DNA of 64,000 nt from Guadua angustifolia (lineage: Eukaryota > Streptophyta > Magnoliopsida > Poales > Poaceae): NCBI GenBank assembly GCA_036346375.1, contig CM070515.1, forward strand, positions 11,120,423 through 11,184,422, in the 5' to 3' direction. The notes beneath the pieces are model-generated. The model was not told where the DNA came from. It searched no databases and worked only from the letters and a program-made list of their open reading frames with translations. Position numbers and translations under genes: made by a program. This document shows positions 22,801 to 34,926 of the stretch, in pieces (the stretch's first letter is position 1; the number at the start of each line of letters is the position of its first letter).

Positions 22801-25637
22801 ATGTTGAGCCAACAGAAGCAGTGCAAAGGGCTGACACTGGCAGTCCTCCCTCAAGCCCTCAGCCTCATAGCATTCAAAATGATCACCAGAACAATGGAAG
22901 TTTCCCCTCAGAGGAGGTATTATAATCCCATCACGCCTTTGGTTAGCTAAAATTTGGGAACACTACAGTTTCTCCCCAACTCACAATCCTGTTATTATTA
23001 TTGTTATTTTTTTGAAAAGTGGGGTGGCATTTCTTCTGAGGAGCATGATGAAGCTGTCATGCTTGAGGCTGCAATGTTTGGTGTGATTCCTGAAGGTGCA
23101 TCATATCCATTTTCCTTCCCATCTCATGGAAACTCAGCTCTCTATCCCCGAGTACTTCCTCCATCACCAACATTAACTGCACAGCGGTTGCTAAGGGAGC
23201 AGCAGGTATGGTGCAGTATGCATCTGCTGAAGATGAGATAACTACTGCATGTGACACTTGGTATTTCAATTATAGGATGATGAGTATCTTGCATCTCTCC
23301 AAGCTGATCAAGAGAAAGAGATGAAGGCTGTGCAGGAGGCTGAGCTCCGCAGATTAGAAGCTGCTGCTGCAAGAGAAGCTGCTATTGAAAAGCAAAAGCA
23401 GCAGGAGGAGGAAAAGCTGAGAAAACAACTTGAGGAAGAGGTACTTCAGTTGGTACTGTCTGATTAAGAGTTGATGGATAATTTACAGAGATCTCTTCAT
23501 ATATGGATTGCACGAAGATGTTGTATTGGCTCGGAAACATTCCGCTTGTCTCAGGATGATTATTGCTGGGTTGGGTCCGCATGAAATATGCTTGTTAAAT
23601 TTTAACATAAGTGTAGATATGAAGATATGAATACCTGTGCGTAAGATATTCCTTAGATATTAAACTTAGTATATCCTTTACTTGGTTCCTACCAGGACAT
23701 AAGTTTAAAACTAGCTTAGGCTTGATTAGAAGCAATCTGTACAAGAGATGTCCTCGGAAGTCAGAAGCATGATCATCAAAAGTTTAGTATAGGGCTGCTG
23801 CTATTTCTGGCTGTGATTGTCTCCACCATCAAACAAATGATAAGGAAGCATGTTGGTTTTCTTCTGCAGATTCTGTTAAAGCTTGTTTTATCTGTATTTT
23901 CTATGGTTTGTGTTATTTCTGGCAGACAGTGAATTATGTTATTCATGATTTATTATGAAAATAGGAATTGGAGTCCAAGCTTGCAGCCAAACAAGCGTCT
24001 TTACCAAAGGAGCCACTGCCAAATGATGAAGGAGCCATCACAGTTGTAGTTCGCATGCCTGATGGTAGTCGCCAGGGAAGGCGCTTTTTGAAATCTGACA
24101 AGCTTCAGGTAAGCTGCTTTCAGTTGCCAGAATCCATAGTGAAATCATTCGTTATACCTACTTCTAACTTTCTGGGATTCCTGCAGGTTCTTTTTGATTT
24201 CATAGACATCAGCAGGACTTTCAAGCCAGGAACTTATAGACTGGTAATTCTACCTTTTCTTATTTCTATCTGGCGATTGTATTTTCAAAAAGTTCTGTTG
24301 AGAAAGATGAATGTTTTGGTATACTGGATTGTATACCTGCACCATCTTGTCATCTACACTAGCTCTAACAAAGAAAAAACTGCAATGTTTTCGCAGTTTA
24401 GTTTGCTGTTTTCATCATGAGCCTTCATATATTAGTCCTATTATATTTATATGCCATTAAACAATACTTAAATTCCTATATAGATGCGTTCCAAATGAAC
24501 AAGGTGGCTTTAGGTGAAGCTCTTTTGAACTCTCAACACTAGTTAAGCAACGTCAATTATTTGGTCGCTTTCAAGTATGGTTACACAATAAGTTGAGATG
24601 GGTCAGAATACCCTTGTGACATGGTATTCTGTATGATAATTAATTACATAGAAACTACCACACGAGCCGTTTCTTCATTATCAGACATCTGAGCATCATG
24701 GGCATGTTTTTTTTTGTTGGTTTTTTTAGGTCACTAGGATTTTTGGGTATGCTGGTTGGTTATTTTTGTTTTCCGATATTTAAAGGAAAATTTTGAATGA
24801 CGTCACTGAGCCCTAACCAGGGGAGAATAATGCATCAGAAATTCTCTAGTTGCTGTTCTATAGATTTTTCTTCTGTACTGATCAAGGTTTTAAATCACGA
24901 TTTTCACGGCTTTGCAGCAAGGTCCTTAAAAAAGCTACAATAATTATCATGGAAGCTATCCTTCCGTTATTATTCAGTATTAAAAAATGTAAAAAATTAA
25001 GATGTATATAATGTAAGTTACCTCCAAATAAATCATAAAACCATGATACTTTAGAGGGTGTTAATATTTTTATAATAATAATAATAATATGAGCCAAGTC
25101 TAGAATCAACAAACATACTAATACATGTTAAAGACCAAATGATAACTACATCATAATGTTTTTAACAACAAGTACTTAATCACTAAGAAATATTGATGTT
25201 AAAATATTGAAAAGTGCGAGATGAGGCCTTTTACTAAGTTTCCTTGTAATTTAGGTTTATGAGAGATGTATTTGGGCCTTTTAGTAATATTGGATTTCAA
25301 AATAGGTCAAATGTTTTAGTATATGGGTACCTATTTAGAATAGCGGGCTATTGTTAGCTATAGCGCTTGTAGCTAATATAGCGGAATATTAGCCTATAGC
25401 TATGTGTTTGGGGTCCAAAAAAGCTTTAGCATAGCTATAGCTTTCTATTTATAACATTGGCACTGATTGAACCTTGTAATCATTACTGAATGTCAATTAT
25501 TAACGCAAATTTGCAATGCACAGGTGATGTCTTATCCCAGGCGTGCATTCACTGATGCGGAATGTCAGATGTCGTTAAGTGACCTCGGCCTCACTAGCAA
25601 GCAGGAGGCCCTTTTTCTAGAACAAATTTCAGGATAG
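19821..25637 (+). CDS. PUX8: plant UBX-domain protein (PUX8-like), CDC48 adaptor
   Basis: Adaptor predicted to bring ubiquitinated clients to the AAA-ATPase CDC48. Proposed exons: 19821-19904, 21306-21367, 21473-21992, 22076-22159, 22245-22354, 22670-22916, 23020-23205, 23276-23440, 23965-24108, 24187-24243 and 25524-25637; all phases match, giving 590 residues. An N-terminal UBA-like region (about 5-48, QEAIDTFIGITG to NAYFNEG) is followed by the conserved block HPREVRQIPIEVKD. Two ubiquitin-interacting motifs follow (about 202-217, EEEMIRAAIEASKRD, and 237-250, ELAQAVSMSLE). Then come the conserved EWGGISSEEHDEAVMLEAAMFG, a charged coiled coil (about 432-500) and the UBX domain (about 506-588, RMPDGSRQGRRFLKSDKLQ to SKQEALFLEQ). 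Exon 2 was ended at GTATGT, and exon 6 started after ttgttggag, to keep phase. No lesion was seen. Intron 10 is 1.3 kb and holds a probable MITE. Confidence 0.92.
24884..25460. mobile_element. probable MITE in PUX8-like intron 10
   Basis: The segment starts aaggttttaaat and ends with atttataacatt, which are approximately inverted relative to each other. It contains the tagc/gctat-rich words common in a grass hAT-type MITE family. It explains the unusual intron length. The ends and target duplication are not certain. Confidence 0.4.
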
Positions 25638-26054
25638 AGGAAAGGTTTTAGTAATGATTAAACATCCAGCGGGGGATGCACACTTTTTTACTTCTATCTG
25701 GCATATGTTGATGCAAAGTTGCTAAGGTTCGCATGAAATTCGGTGTGGAGAATGTCTCATTATCCTCTCTTATTATGTGGAACAGTGATAGTACTTCACT
25801 GAGTTTTATGTGATACTGTCACACCTACTTTGAAGTTGAACATGCGGTCAGAATGTATATGCAATCCTGCCTTGAGAGATACCATGATTTATTACCAGTT
25901 CTAAAGATTTGATCTATGTTTGTTTTGCTTTCGAGAATTGATAAGAAATCAACAGTGTTGGACTCTGCTTGATTTGTGATTTGACGTAATATTATGCTGC
26001 TTTCTGAGAGAGTGGAATGGATATGTTCCGATCACCTTGGCCTCTGGATATTTG
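25638..26054. other. 3' flank of PUX8-like gene
   Basis: Presumed 3' untranslated and flanking sequence; no further gene. It ends with the ATTTG target duplication of the copia element. Confidence 0.4.
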
Positions 26055-26253
26055 TGTTTAAGAGTAAACGAAAACAGAAACCAAAAATGAATGGAAGAAC
26101 TTCCGATTGCATTGATCAATACATGTTTTTATACATGTAAAAGGGTGTTTAGGCATCTGTTGTCAAAGGTCACACCTTTTGATTACAAGATTAACTGCCT
26201 AATCTAGATGAGATCACTTGAAGATTAACTGCCTAATCTATTGGTTCACAACA
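26055..26253 (-). repeat. copia 3' LTR
   Basis: 199-bp copy bordered on the left by ATTTG; it pairs with 36736-36934. It is short for a plant copia LTR. Confidence 0.93.
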
Positions 26254-26289
26254 CTCCTCCTTGATCGAATCTTCCTTGAGATCAATGCG

Positions 26290-26815
26290 TCGTTGATTCC
26301 TCTAAAAACTCAATGGGAATAATCTGAGGATTATATTGATATACTATTAAAAACTCCTTTAAACCCGGTGGGAAAAATAAGAAGAAAAATATAACATATA
26401 TAAGTGTGATTAATAAATCACCATGTCTTTGGTAGTTCCTCTAAAAACCTCTGTGGGGAAAAATTGAAGATATGACATAATAAATTAAACTCCTCTAAAA
26501 AACCTTGTAGGAAAATATGAGGAGAAGATATGTTGATATACTGTTGAAAACTCTTATAAAACCCAATCGGAAGATTTAGGAGAAAAATGATACAATATAT
26601 TTAAGTGATTGTCTCTAGTGAACTCGTATGAGAAAACCTATTATAGGAAAAACCTACAAACAAGTTTGAGGACAATGCATGTCATTGATGTTTTCTTAAA
26701 AACCCCAATGGGGAAAACAAGAAACATGACATATACTCTTGTTTGATATTATCTCATTAAAAACTTTTCATGAGAAACCTTGTGAGGAAAAACTCATAAA
26801 AGAAAAGAGTGTAAT
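26290..26815. repeat. degenerate repeat array between pol and 3' LTR
   Basis: About eight diverged units spaced roughly 50-90 bp apart. Each contains a core of the form ctctaaaaacccnntgggaaaa (for example near 26298, 26349, 26436, 26492, 26549, 26630, 26693 and 26755). Units often continue gaagatatgacata. It is non-coding and belongs to the copia element. Confidence 0.7.
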
Positions 26816-26870
26816 ATTTGTTATGACAGGTTAATAGTTAGGGGATATCTTCCCCTGATTCTTGCAAATT

Positions 26871-27680
26871 TCAAAGTCGTCTCATACCAATCTCATAAAC
26901 ACATTTCAAGAATGTAGAAGATAGTAATGACTTGGCGAAAAGATCAGCGAGGTTATCGCATGATTTAGTTTGCAAGATATTTATCTCCCCACTTTGCTGT
27001 AACTCATGAGGATAAAACAATTTTGGAGCAATATGCTTTGTGATGTTGCTCTTAATGTAACCTATCTGCATCTGTGTAACACAAGCAGAATTATCTTCAT
27101 AGATAATTGTAGGTGATTCAATAGAACAAATACCACATGATTGTTGTATGTGGTTAATCATTCTGCGAAGCCATACACGTTCACGTGAAGCTTCATATAG
27201 TGCAATAATTTCAGAATGATTAGTGGAAGTAGCTATCATAACCTGTTTAGAAGACTTCCATGAAATAGCTGTTCCACCATGTAAGAATACAAAGCCTGTT
27301 TGAGATCTGGCATTATGGGGATCTGATAAATAGCCAGCATCCGTGTATCCAATCATAGTGGGATCTTGATTTCTTTCGAAATATAATCCAAGATCCTTTG
27401 TACCGTTGAGATATCTGAGGATATGCTTTACACCTGTCCAATGACGTTTGGTTGGTGCAGCGCTATGTCTAGCTAGTAAGTTCATTGCAAATGCAATATC
27501 AGGTCTGGTACAGTTTGCAAGATACATAAGCGCTCCAATGGCACTGAGATAAGGAACTTCGGGTCCAAGCACCTCTTCTCCATCATCACATGGTCTGAAT
27601 GGATCTTTCTCCATATCTAGAGATCGAACAACCATAGGTGTTTTAGATGGATATGATTTGTCCATATTGAATTTCTCCAA
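26871..27680 (-). pseudogene. copia pol: RNase H region
   Basis: Open frame of 269 codons covering the end of the copia polyprotein. YLSAIGALMYLANCTRPDIA and the RNase H words TDAGYLSDP, EIIALYEASRE and EDNSACV are present, ending NLADLFAKSL with a stop near 26871. It is joined to the reverse transcriptase upstream by a frameshift near 27690. Confidence 0.85.
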
Positions 27681-27689
27681 TATTTTTCG

Positions 27690-28460
27690 GATATAGGTGA
27701 TTGATGCACTAAAATTCCTGAGGGAAGGTGCTCAAGTTGTAAACCTAAGCAAAATTTGGTCTTACCCAAATCCTTCATCTCAAATTCCGTCTTTAGGTGA
27801 TTGCATGCTTCGTTTATATCGTTAGAGTTGCCAATGATATTTAAATCATCAACATATACGGATATAATACAGAATCCCGTTGAAGATTTCTTAATGAAGA
27901 CACATGAGCAATCATCATTGTTTGTGTATCCTTTTTTAGAAGGAATTCACTTAGTCGGTTGTACCACATTCTTCCCGACTGTTTCAAGCCATATAGTGAC
28001 TTGTTGAGCTTTACACAGTACATGTTGCGATTTGCGTTTGGATTCGGAATTGGGATTCCATCGGGAACCTTCATGTATATGTCCGAATCAAGTGACCCAT
28101 AAAGATATGCTGTCCCTACATCCATCAACTGCATAGATAGATGATTTTGAACTGCCAATGATATTAAGTATCGGAATGTTATTCCACTCATAACTGGAGA
28201 ATATATTTCATTGAAATCAATGCCGGGGTCTCTGCGTGAACCCTTGTGCTACAAGTCTCGCTTTATATCTCACCACTTCATTGTTTTCATTCCGTTTCCG
28301 GATAAAAACCCATTTGAATCCCACAGGGAAGACTTTTGGAGGTGTAGGTATTGCAGATGTGAATACCTCTCTTTTAGTAAGCGGGCTATCTCAGCTTGAA
28401 TTGCTTCCTTCCATTGAGTCCAGTCCGAGCGCTTTTTGCACTCTTCCATAGTCTTGGGAT
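27690..28460 (-). pseudogene. copia pol: reverse transcriptase
   Basis: Visible in two or three frames: KWVFIRKRNENNEVVRYKAR (about 28310), then MDVGTAYLYGSLDSDIYMKV, LYGLKQSGRMWYNRL and the catalytic YVDD (about 27857-27846). It would synthesise element cDNA. Frameshifts near 28230, in the 27890s and near 27690 break it. Confidence 0.85.
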
Positions 28461-29249
28461 CTGGATCATTTAAGAGGTTATTTGCAATTGTTGCAGAGAA
28501 GTAAGTGTCGACAATTGTAGTCTTTCGGTCATATGATTCTCCAGAATCAATATAATTAGTGGAAATTTCTTTTACCCTTGCTGATGGTTCATTACTTCCC
28601 AAAACTATGGAGCCAGGGTGTTCCGATGTCCCAGGATCAGCAATAGAGTGCACTTTTGATCTGAGTTGTGGATCAACTTGAGGTTGGCTTGTATTTACTG
28701 ATTTGGAGGATTTTGTCCTCGGTTTCTTTTGTCGCTTGCAAGAAGCTACATCTTTAGCCGTGGCCTTACTTCTCCCCCTCTTATTTTGAAGTTGGAGTTG
28801 AATGGTTTTATTTGGTACCTCCACTCTTTCAGGCACATTTCGGGCAGGATAATAGGATTTAGTAACACTTTTAGTATCAGTAAATGCATCTGGCGAGTTA
28901 TTTGCAATGTGTTGCAAATTTATAATTTTGAACTTGAAGTTCGGTTTCTTGAGTACGTGGATCTAAGGTGGAGATGTCTCTGATCCCCAATTGATTCTGG
29001 GCATTCTTTTGGTACTTGAAATCTCCCTATTGTTGGGAAATGATCCTTATTAAATATACAATCGTCGTCTTAAGGTAGTGAATAGGTCCCCGATTAAGGG
29101 CTCAAGGTATTTAACAATCGACGGAGATTGATACCCCACATAGATCCCCAATTTCTTGTGTGGGCCCATAGAGGCACGCTTAGGCGGTGAGATTGGTGCG
29201 TATATAAGCGCAACCAAATTTTCGCAGATGGGAAATATTTGGTATATTT

Positions 29250-29900
29250 CCACGCACTAATTGTGGCGGGAAGTCAGATGATATGCGATTGGTCGCAATT
29301 GAATTAAGTCGGCGTGTAAGACCGCATGACCCCAACATGAAGTTGGTAAGTTGCAATTTTGTAATAAGGGTCTTGCAATCCACTTGATTCTCTTTATAAG
29401 AGATTCTGCCAAACCATTTTGAGTATGGACATATTGGACAGAATGTTGTACTTGAATTCCTAAAGTCATGCAATAATCATTGAATGCATGTGAGGAAAAT
29501 TCAGCAGCATTGTCCAATCGTATGGATTGAATCTGGTGTTCAGGATAATGTGCTTTAAGTTTAATAATTTGAGTAATTATCTTTGCAAAGGCATGGTTAC
29601 GTGTGGATAAAAGACATACATGAGACCATCGAGTAGATGCATCTATAAGAACCATGAAATACCTGAACGGACCAGACAATAGTTGAATAGGGCCACATAT
29701 GTCACCTTGAATACGTTCAAGGAATTTGAGTGGCTCATGTTGGATTTTAAGATGAGAAGGTCTCAAAATCAATTTCTCAGTTGCACATGCAGTGCATATA
29801 AAATTTGATGATTTTGGGAATTTGGCAGCTTGCAGATCATGACCATTAGAATTGCTGATAATTTTTCTCATCATCCCTATACCAGAATGACCAAGGCGAT
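29250..29900 (-). pseudogene. copia pol: integrase
   Basis: The zinc-binding part HDRLGHSG with CTACATEK is followed by the catalytic D,D35E residues in GDICGP, RLDNAAEF and GLAESLIKR. It would insert element DNA. A TAA precedes the HDRLGHSG region near 29905, and a frame change occurs near 29260. More of the polyprotein (SPPKRASMGPHKKLGIYVG) is readable at about 29100-29190. Confidence 0.87.
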
Positions 29901-29904
29901 CATG

Positions 29905-30345
29905 CTAAGTTTGGAATGCATCAATATTCTGAAAAATTACCTTGTACACAACATGTGGTACGGGTTTAATGTATGTGAAGTACAATTCAGACGGTAAAGA
30001 GGAAATCTTTTCAAGCGTTTGTCTGCCATATCCGTAATCTTTAGTGATGAGGAGAAATTCCTCATTATTGTCATCATGGGTTTCAATATGGAAACCATTT
30101 TTGCGGATATCTCTATAACTTAATAGGGTTCGTGTTGAATCAGGATACAATAGTGCATCCTCTATTGTGATTTGAGTACCTATAGGAAGCATAATAGTGG
30201 CACGACCAAAGCCAACTATCATTGCATCGCGTCCAGCGATTGTCAAAACATTTCCTTGCCTCTTAGTAAGAGTTTAGAAATATTTTGTTTCCCTTAGTAT
30301 AGAATTAGTAGTACAACTATCTACTAGGCACAATTCCTCCTCCAT
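29905..30345 (-). pseudogene. copia pol: aspartic protease region
   Basis: Reads EEELCLVDSCTTNS, a stop (TAA near 30276), then TIAGRDAMIVGFGRATI and EDALLYPDSTRTLLSYRDI. The active-site triplet is DSC rather than the usual D-S/T-G. The same context is known to me from related plant copia polyproteins, so it may be lineage-typical rather than damage. Confidence 0.7.
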
Positions 30346-30577
30346 CAGATCGACTCCCGTAGAAATCTATATATAAATGAAGAATTTAAAATTCTTGGTG
30401 AATATATATAGAACACATACAAACTTTATTGAATATCAAACGTAATTATCACATTTATTGGGATATCTAATATGTCAATGTGATGACATTATTATGTAAT
30501 ACAATACTTAGGACATAATTGTGCTTTATTAGTATAATAAATGGGGCACTAGACTTGGGATCTAAGAGATTGGGAGC

Positions 30578-31046
30578 CTAGTCGAGGTCTCCAAATATGT
30601 CATTGGAAGCAAATTCCATGATCATATTTTCTGTGTTGACTTGATCCTTGTCTTCTGGTACGACGTTGTTGCTTGGTTCCTTGGAAACTTGTTGCGAACA
30701 ACCAGCCTCTTCCCTGGAGTTGTCAGGTTGAAGGTTGAAATGGGCTTTATACCTTTGTCCCGGGGCAGCACGTCCACGTCCCACAGACTTTAGATAGAGA
30801 TTAACAAGGTGACTTGGGGTACGGCATTTTTTTGTGATGTGGTTATAGCAACCACATTTCTGACAAATAGGCTTGTCATTTCTTTGTTTAGAAATGCCTT
30901 TACTCTTATTGAAAATACGTGACTTATTCTTCTTGTTGCTTCTGCGTTTATTTTTACCATGGAAATTGCTTTGATAGTTCTTAGGAGAACTATAAAATTT
31001 GGGTTTATTCTGAGCATTGGCATGAACTTCAGGCAATGGGGCAAAC
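30578..31046 (-). pseudogene. copia gag, C-terminal part with zinc knuckle
   Basis: After the solo LTR, gag resumes at FAPLPEVHANAQNKPK and includes a CCHC knuckle (CQKCGCYNH-4-C) in a basic region. It ends with a stop at 30578. It would coat element RNA. Confidence 0.8.
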
Positions 31047-34000
31047 TGTAAGTTCAACCTTCATTAGTTATGGTTTTGGTGTTAATGACAAATCTAATAT
31101 TGTGATTATCTCCTAATGCGATATTGTTATTAATGACAAATCTTATATCGAGACTAACTTGTTTAGTTAGAATATCTTTGATTAATCTCATCGCATTGAA
31201 AAATGGAAAACCCAAGGTATGTTTATGCGTATTCATTCTAGTATTAGTTGCATACTTTGAGTCAAGTTAAAATATGAATGTCCCCATTATATTAACCACA
31301 AAATGTGCATCATGTTTCCCAATCCATATATTACATGGATGCACATACTTATGGGGAGTTAAGTAGTTTAAATTGATAGTTTCATTGTATTGATCTATTC
31401 TTTATGGACACATATAAGGATCAAGACAAAGAAACTAAATCATTGAGTATATATTTGAATTGCCTAGTTATAAGTATACTCATGGTAATATAGGATATAC
31501 TCCAATACGATCAATTTGAATATGTGCATATTATCTCCAAGTCAATCATATTTATGCACATATACATATGGAGTTTATTCTATAGTTGATGACTTAGAGT
31601 AATGATCATTTCCATATAGTTTACAAATAATGGATCATTACTTTTCATCAACATGAGTATATGAAAACTTGTGTAGTTAATATATACTCATATCAATTTA
31701 AATGATAATTTAAATTGAGTTCATTTGTCTTAATTAATTATTAACGAACACTTCATCATGTGTTGATGGTGTTCCGTGATTAATTGAGGACAAATAAATA
31801 GTTCTTAAGTATAATTAAGCATGAGTTGCATTATTGTACTTAAGACACATATAAATCATTTAATTTGATTTAGGGTTGTACTCAATTGATCTAGAGGCAT
31901 CCATTATATGTTAATGGAGTGCAAGAGATAATTGAGACAACCATGCATCTTGGACTAACTATTTTATGAGTTGTGATTGAGTTAGGTCCAAAGATGGATG
32001 AGATGATGAGAACGGGACAAGGACGGCATCATGAGTTGATGGGCGTCAAGAATGGATCCCGAAGAGGAGTCGAGTAGAGATCCCGGGGGAGTATCAAAGT
32101 GATGATCATAAAGACCCCAAAGGGGATTGCTTGCGTCTTGTGAAGGTATAATTAGATAGGCTAAGGACTTTGTAGTCTTTGAGTCTAAGGTTTTTATCGC
32201 CGTGCTATTAAGAGGGGTCGTTCCCTTTGCTTGAGCTTCATCATGTGTTGATGATCTCATTCCGCGTTCACTCGAGCTCAAACCAGTTGATTTGGTTTTT
32301 GCATGAGGGTTAACCATTTGGCATGTGTTGCGAATGGGTTAAACTTATGCTTGGTTGTATTTGGTTTTCGCATAATGCTTTGATTTGCATGTATTGCAAA
32401 TAGGATAAGCTAGTCGTTGGCTTTTGCGTGAAGTTCATTTTGCATGTGTTGCATTAGTTGAAGCTTCATGCTTTGGTTTCGCAAAACATCTTTATAAAAT
32501 CGTGTGGTTGCTTGGAGCTAAGTTTTGCATGTGTTGCAAAAGGAGAGAGCTCAAGCATGATTTGGTGATTGTGGTTGTGTATGTGCTAGAGGCTCGCATG
32601 TGTTGTGAGTAAAGAGCACATAAGGTTGTGTTGGTTTTAACGTGATCGATTTAATGTTGTGTGGTTGTATGGAGCTAGAGGCTTGTATGTGTTATGCAGT
32701 AGAGAGCTCATACGTGTGATTTGGTTTTAGTTGAAGTTTGGTTTTGGTGTTGCATGGAACTAGAGAATTGTATGTGTTGCAATTAGAGAGTTCATGCATC
32801 TTGATTTGATGTTGCTTGGAGCTAGACTTTTGCATGTGTTGCAAAGAGTAGCGCTCAAGCATGAAATGGTTTTATTGTGTTATTTGCAAGTTCGTTGTGC
32901 GAATAAACTGAGGTTTATGAGTCCGAAATTCCGAGAGCATGTGAGTGGGGCTTGCAACGGGTGTTGGCAAGTTGACCGGGTCTTGTATTGACCTTCACAT
33001 GGCTAGGGGGATTAATCTCATAAACTCGAGTTTGATTTGCTTATCGTTTTGCAAATAGTTCTTGAGTCGATTAACGAAATGTGTTTTCGCAATTTGGGTT
33101 GAATTCTTTGAGCATGGTTTGTGTTGGTGCAAATGTGTTTTGCACGTGTGTATGATCATGTGTTGATCATCATATGGCTCAAAGAATGGGTTTCGTTTTC
33201 GGAGAATCGGATTTCGAGTTGAATTGTGAAATTCTCCTGGCCACGCAAGACTATCATGAGGTGTGGGGATGAGTATCAATAGCGCAGTACTACCGGCCCT
33301 TAGTTAGCGGTAGCTCTTTGGCGAGCTGTGTTTTTTCTGGAGGTCTTTGCCGGGCTACTTTTCTGTGGGTGCGGTCTTGATGAAGTCGGTGAAATACTGC
33401 CCTTAGAGAAGCGTAGTGCCGCAAAAGTGTCCAGATTAGCCGAATTGGGGCTGAGCGGTACTACTGACCCTTAGAGGCGGTAGTACCAAGATTTTCATTG
33501 ATTTTGCCCATTTCGCCCCCAAACGGCTAGTTTTCTTGGTGGGGCTATATATACCCCCTTGGGGGCTTGAGGCGGGGTTCTTGGTGTTGGTTCTTGTGTG
33601 TAGGAGTTGGGTGCATGTGTTGCTCCTCTCCTTTTGGTTCTTGAGCATAAGAGTGACCCAAATTGCATTTGTTGCAATTAGGGAGTGGATTGTGAGTCTC
33701 TTATGCATGTGTTGCACTTGAGGAGGCCTTGTGCATGTGTTGCACTTGGTGATCACCGAGGCGCGTCGTTGTGCCCAGTGAGGTTCAAGCGGAGAGAGGC
33801 TTGTTACTCTTGGAGGTTGCCGACTCCAGACTGGCGGCGTGGGCGTCGCTTGGAGCTCTCGAGGTGTGAGAAGCCCGGCAAGTTTGTGAAGGTTCGGGTT
33901 GAGCCTCGCGCATAGCGTGAAAAACCACGACTAGTGGAAAGAGGCGGGTGCTCGGCGGGAGCCGGTCCAAGTGTGGGCTAGCCTCAACGTGGACTAGGGA

Positions 34001-34344
34001 GACCAAGCAAGTCTCTGAACACCACGGAAAAACATCGGTTGTCCCTTGTCTCTTTACTTTCAAGCATTAACATTGTTGAGTATTTATCAATTGCTTGAAT
34101 TAGAATTGCTAGTATTATTTAGTTGATCAATTTAGCAATTCTTGTGTAGAGACATAATTTAGATAGTGCACATAGTGAGCCTAGTTGATTTAGGCCTTAA
34201 ATTGTCAAAACCGAGTTTATCGCTTCCGCATTATAATTGTGTAGGTTTTGACATAGGGGTTGATTAGAGCGAATTGTTTAGTGAGCGATCGAATTTTGTA
34301 AAACGCCTATTCACCCCCCCTCTAGGCGCATCCTCGACCCTACA
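31047..34344 (+). mobile_element. solo LTR, 3.3 kb, nested in copia gag, TSD CAAAC
   Basis: The insert begins TGTAAGTTCAACC and ends CGACCCTACA, and CAAAC flanks it at 31042-31046 and 34345-34349. Removing it restores the gag frame PLGFAPLPEV. There is no internal coding region or second LTR, so it is a solo LTR left by recombination. A TATA box (ctatatatac, about 33546) and the near-terminal words cctattcaccccccctctag resemble large copia (SIRE/Maximus-type) LTRs. It carries many copies of gcatgtgttgc between 32320 and 33750. Confidence 0.8.
32320..33750 (+). repeat. dispersed GCATGTGTTGC repeats in solo LTR
   Basis: At least ten exact or near copies of tgcatgtgttgcaa occur, many followed by gagagctcaagcatg-like words. 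Spacing is irregular, about 50-110 bp. The core contains the short inverted pair GCA/TGC. It is non-coding. Confidence 0.7.
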
Positions 34345-34349
34345 CAAAC

Positions 34350-34926
34350 CCAAGAGGGCGCTGCTGATTGTTCCACACCACGAGTTCATGGTGCCTTTCA
34401 ACCTAAAGTAATGTTTGAATAAGCTCGGAATAAACTGTGAAATTTTTCTCATGGTATTGTTGTTGAAGGATTCTTTCAGCGGGAAGCATTGTAGACAAAT
34501 TCTTTTCAATTTTATCCGCATCGGAAAGTTTCTTCTCACAGAACTGCAACTTAGTGCTAATCCTATGAACAGTATGGTTATAATCACCACGGTTTTGAAA
34601 TCCTGAAGGCGAAGTTGGGCCCATTCAAAATTGGCTTCAGGCAGGACGAGTGCCTTTTGCTGTTCATAGCGTTGCTTGAGAGAAAGCCATAGTGCACGTG
34701 GATTTTCCTCCAACATGTATTCAGACTTAAGGTCTGGATGTATATGCTGCCTTATAATATATAAAGCCGCATACCTATGTTGATCACCTATTAGTTCTGC
34801 ACCTTCTGCTTGTTCAAGAAGCACATAATAAAGTCCGCGGGTCGCAAGACTGACTTTTATGTCCATAGCTCATATGGGATAGTTGTGTCCGTCAAGAGCG
34901 AGTACATCAAACTCTTTAGCGGCCAT
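34350..34926 (-). pseudogene. copia gag, N-terminal part
   Basis: Starts at ATG 34926 (MAAKEFDVLALDGHNYPI), then an in-frame TGA where related gag proteins have Trp. It continues AMDIKVSLATRGLYYVLLEQ and the conserved NPRALWLSLKQRY. A frame change near 34600 leads into DYNHTVHRISTKLQFCEKKL and LIQTLL, a stop, and VERHHELVVWNNQQRPLG. The solo LTR follows. Confidence 0.85.

Noticed and set aside
26290..26815. CRISPR-like array
   Set aside because: Units and spacers are both diverged and irregular, and the sequence is a plant retrotransposon.
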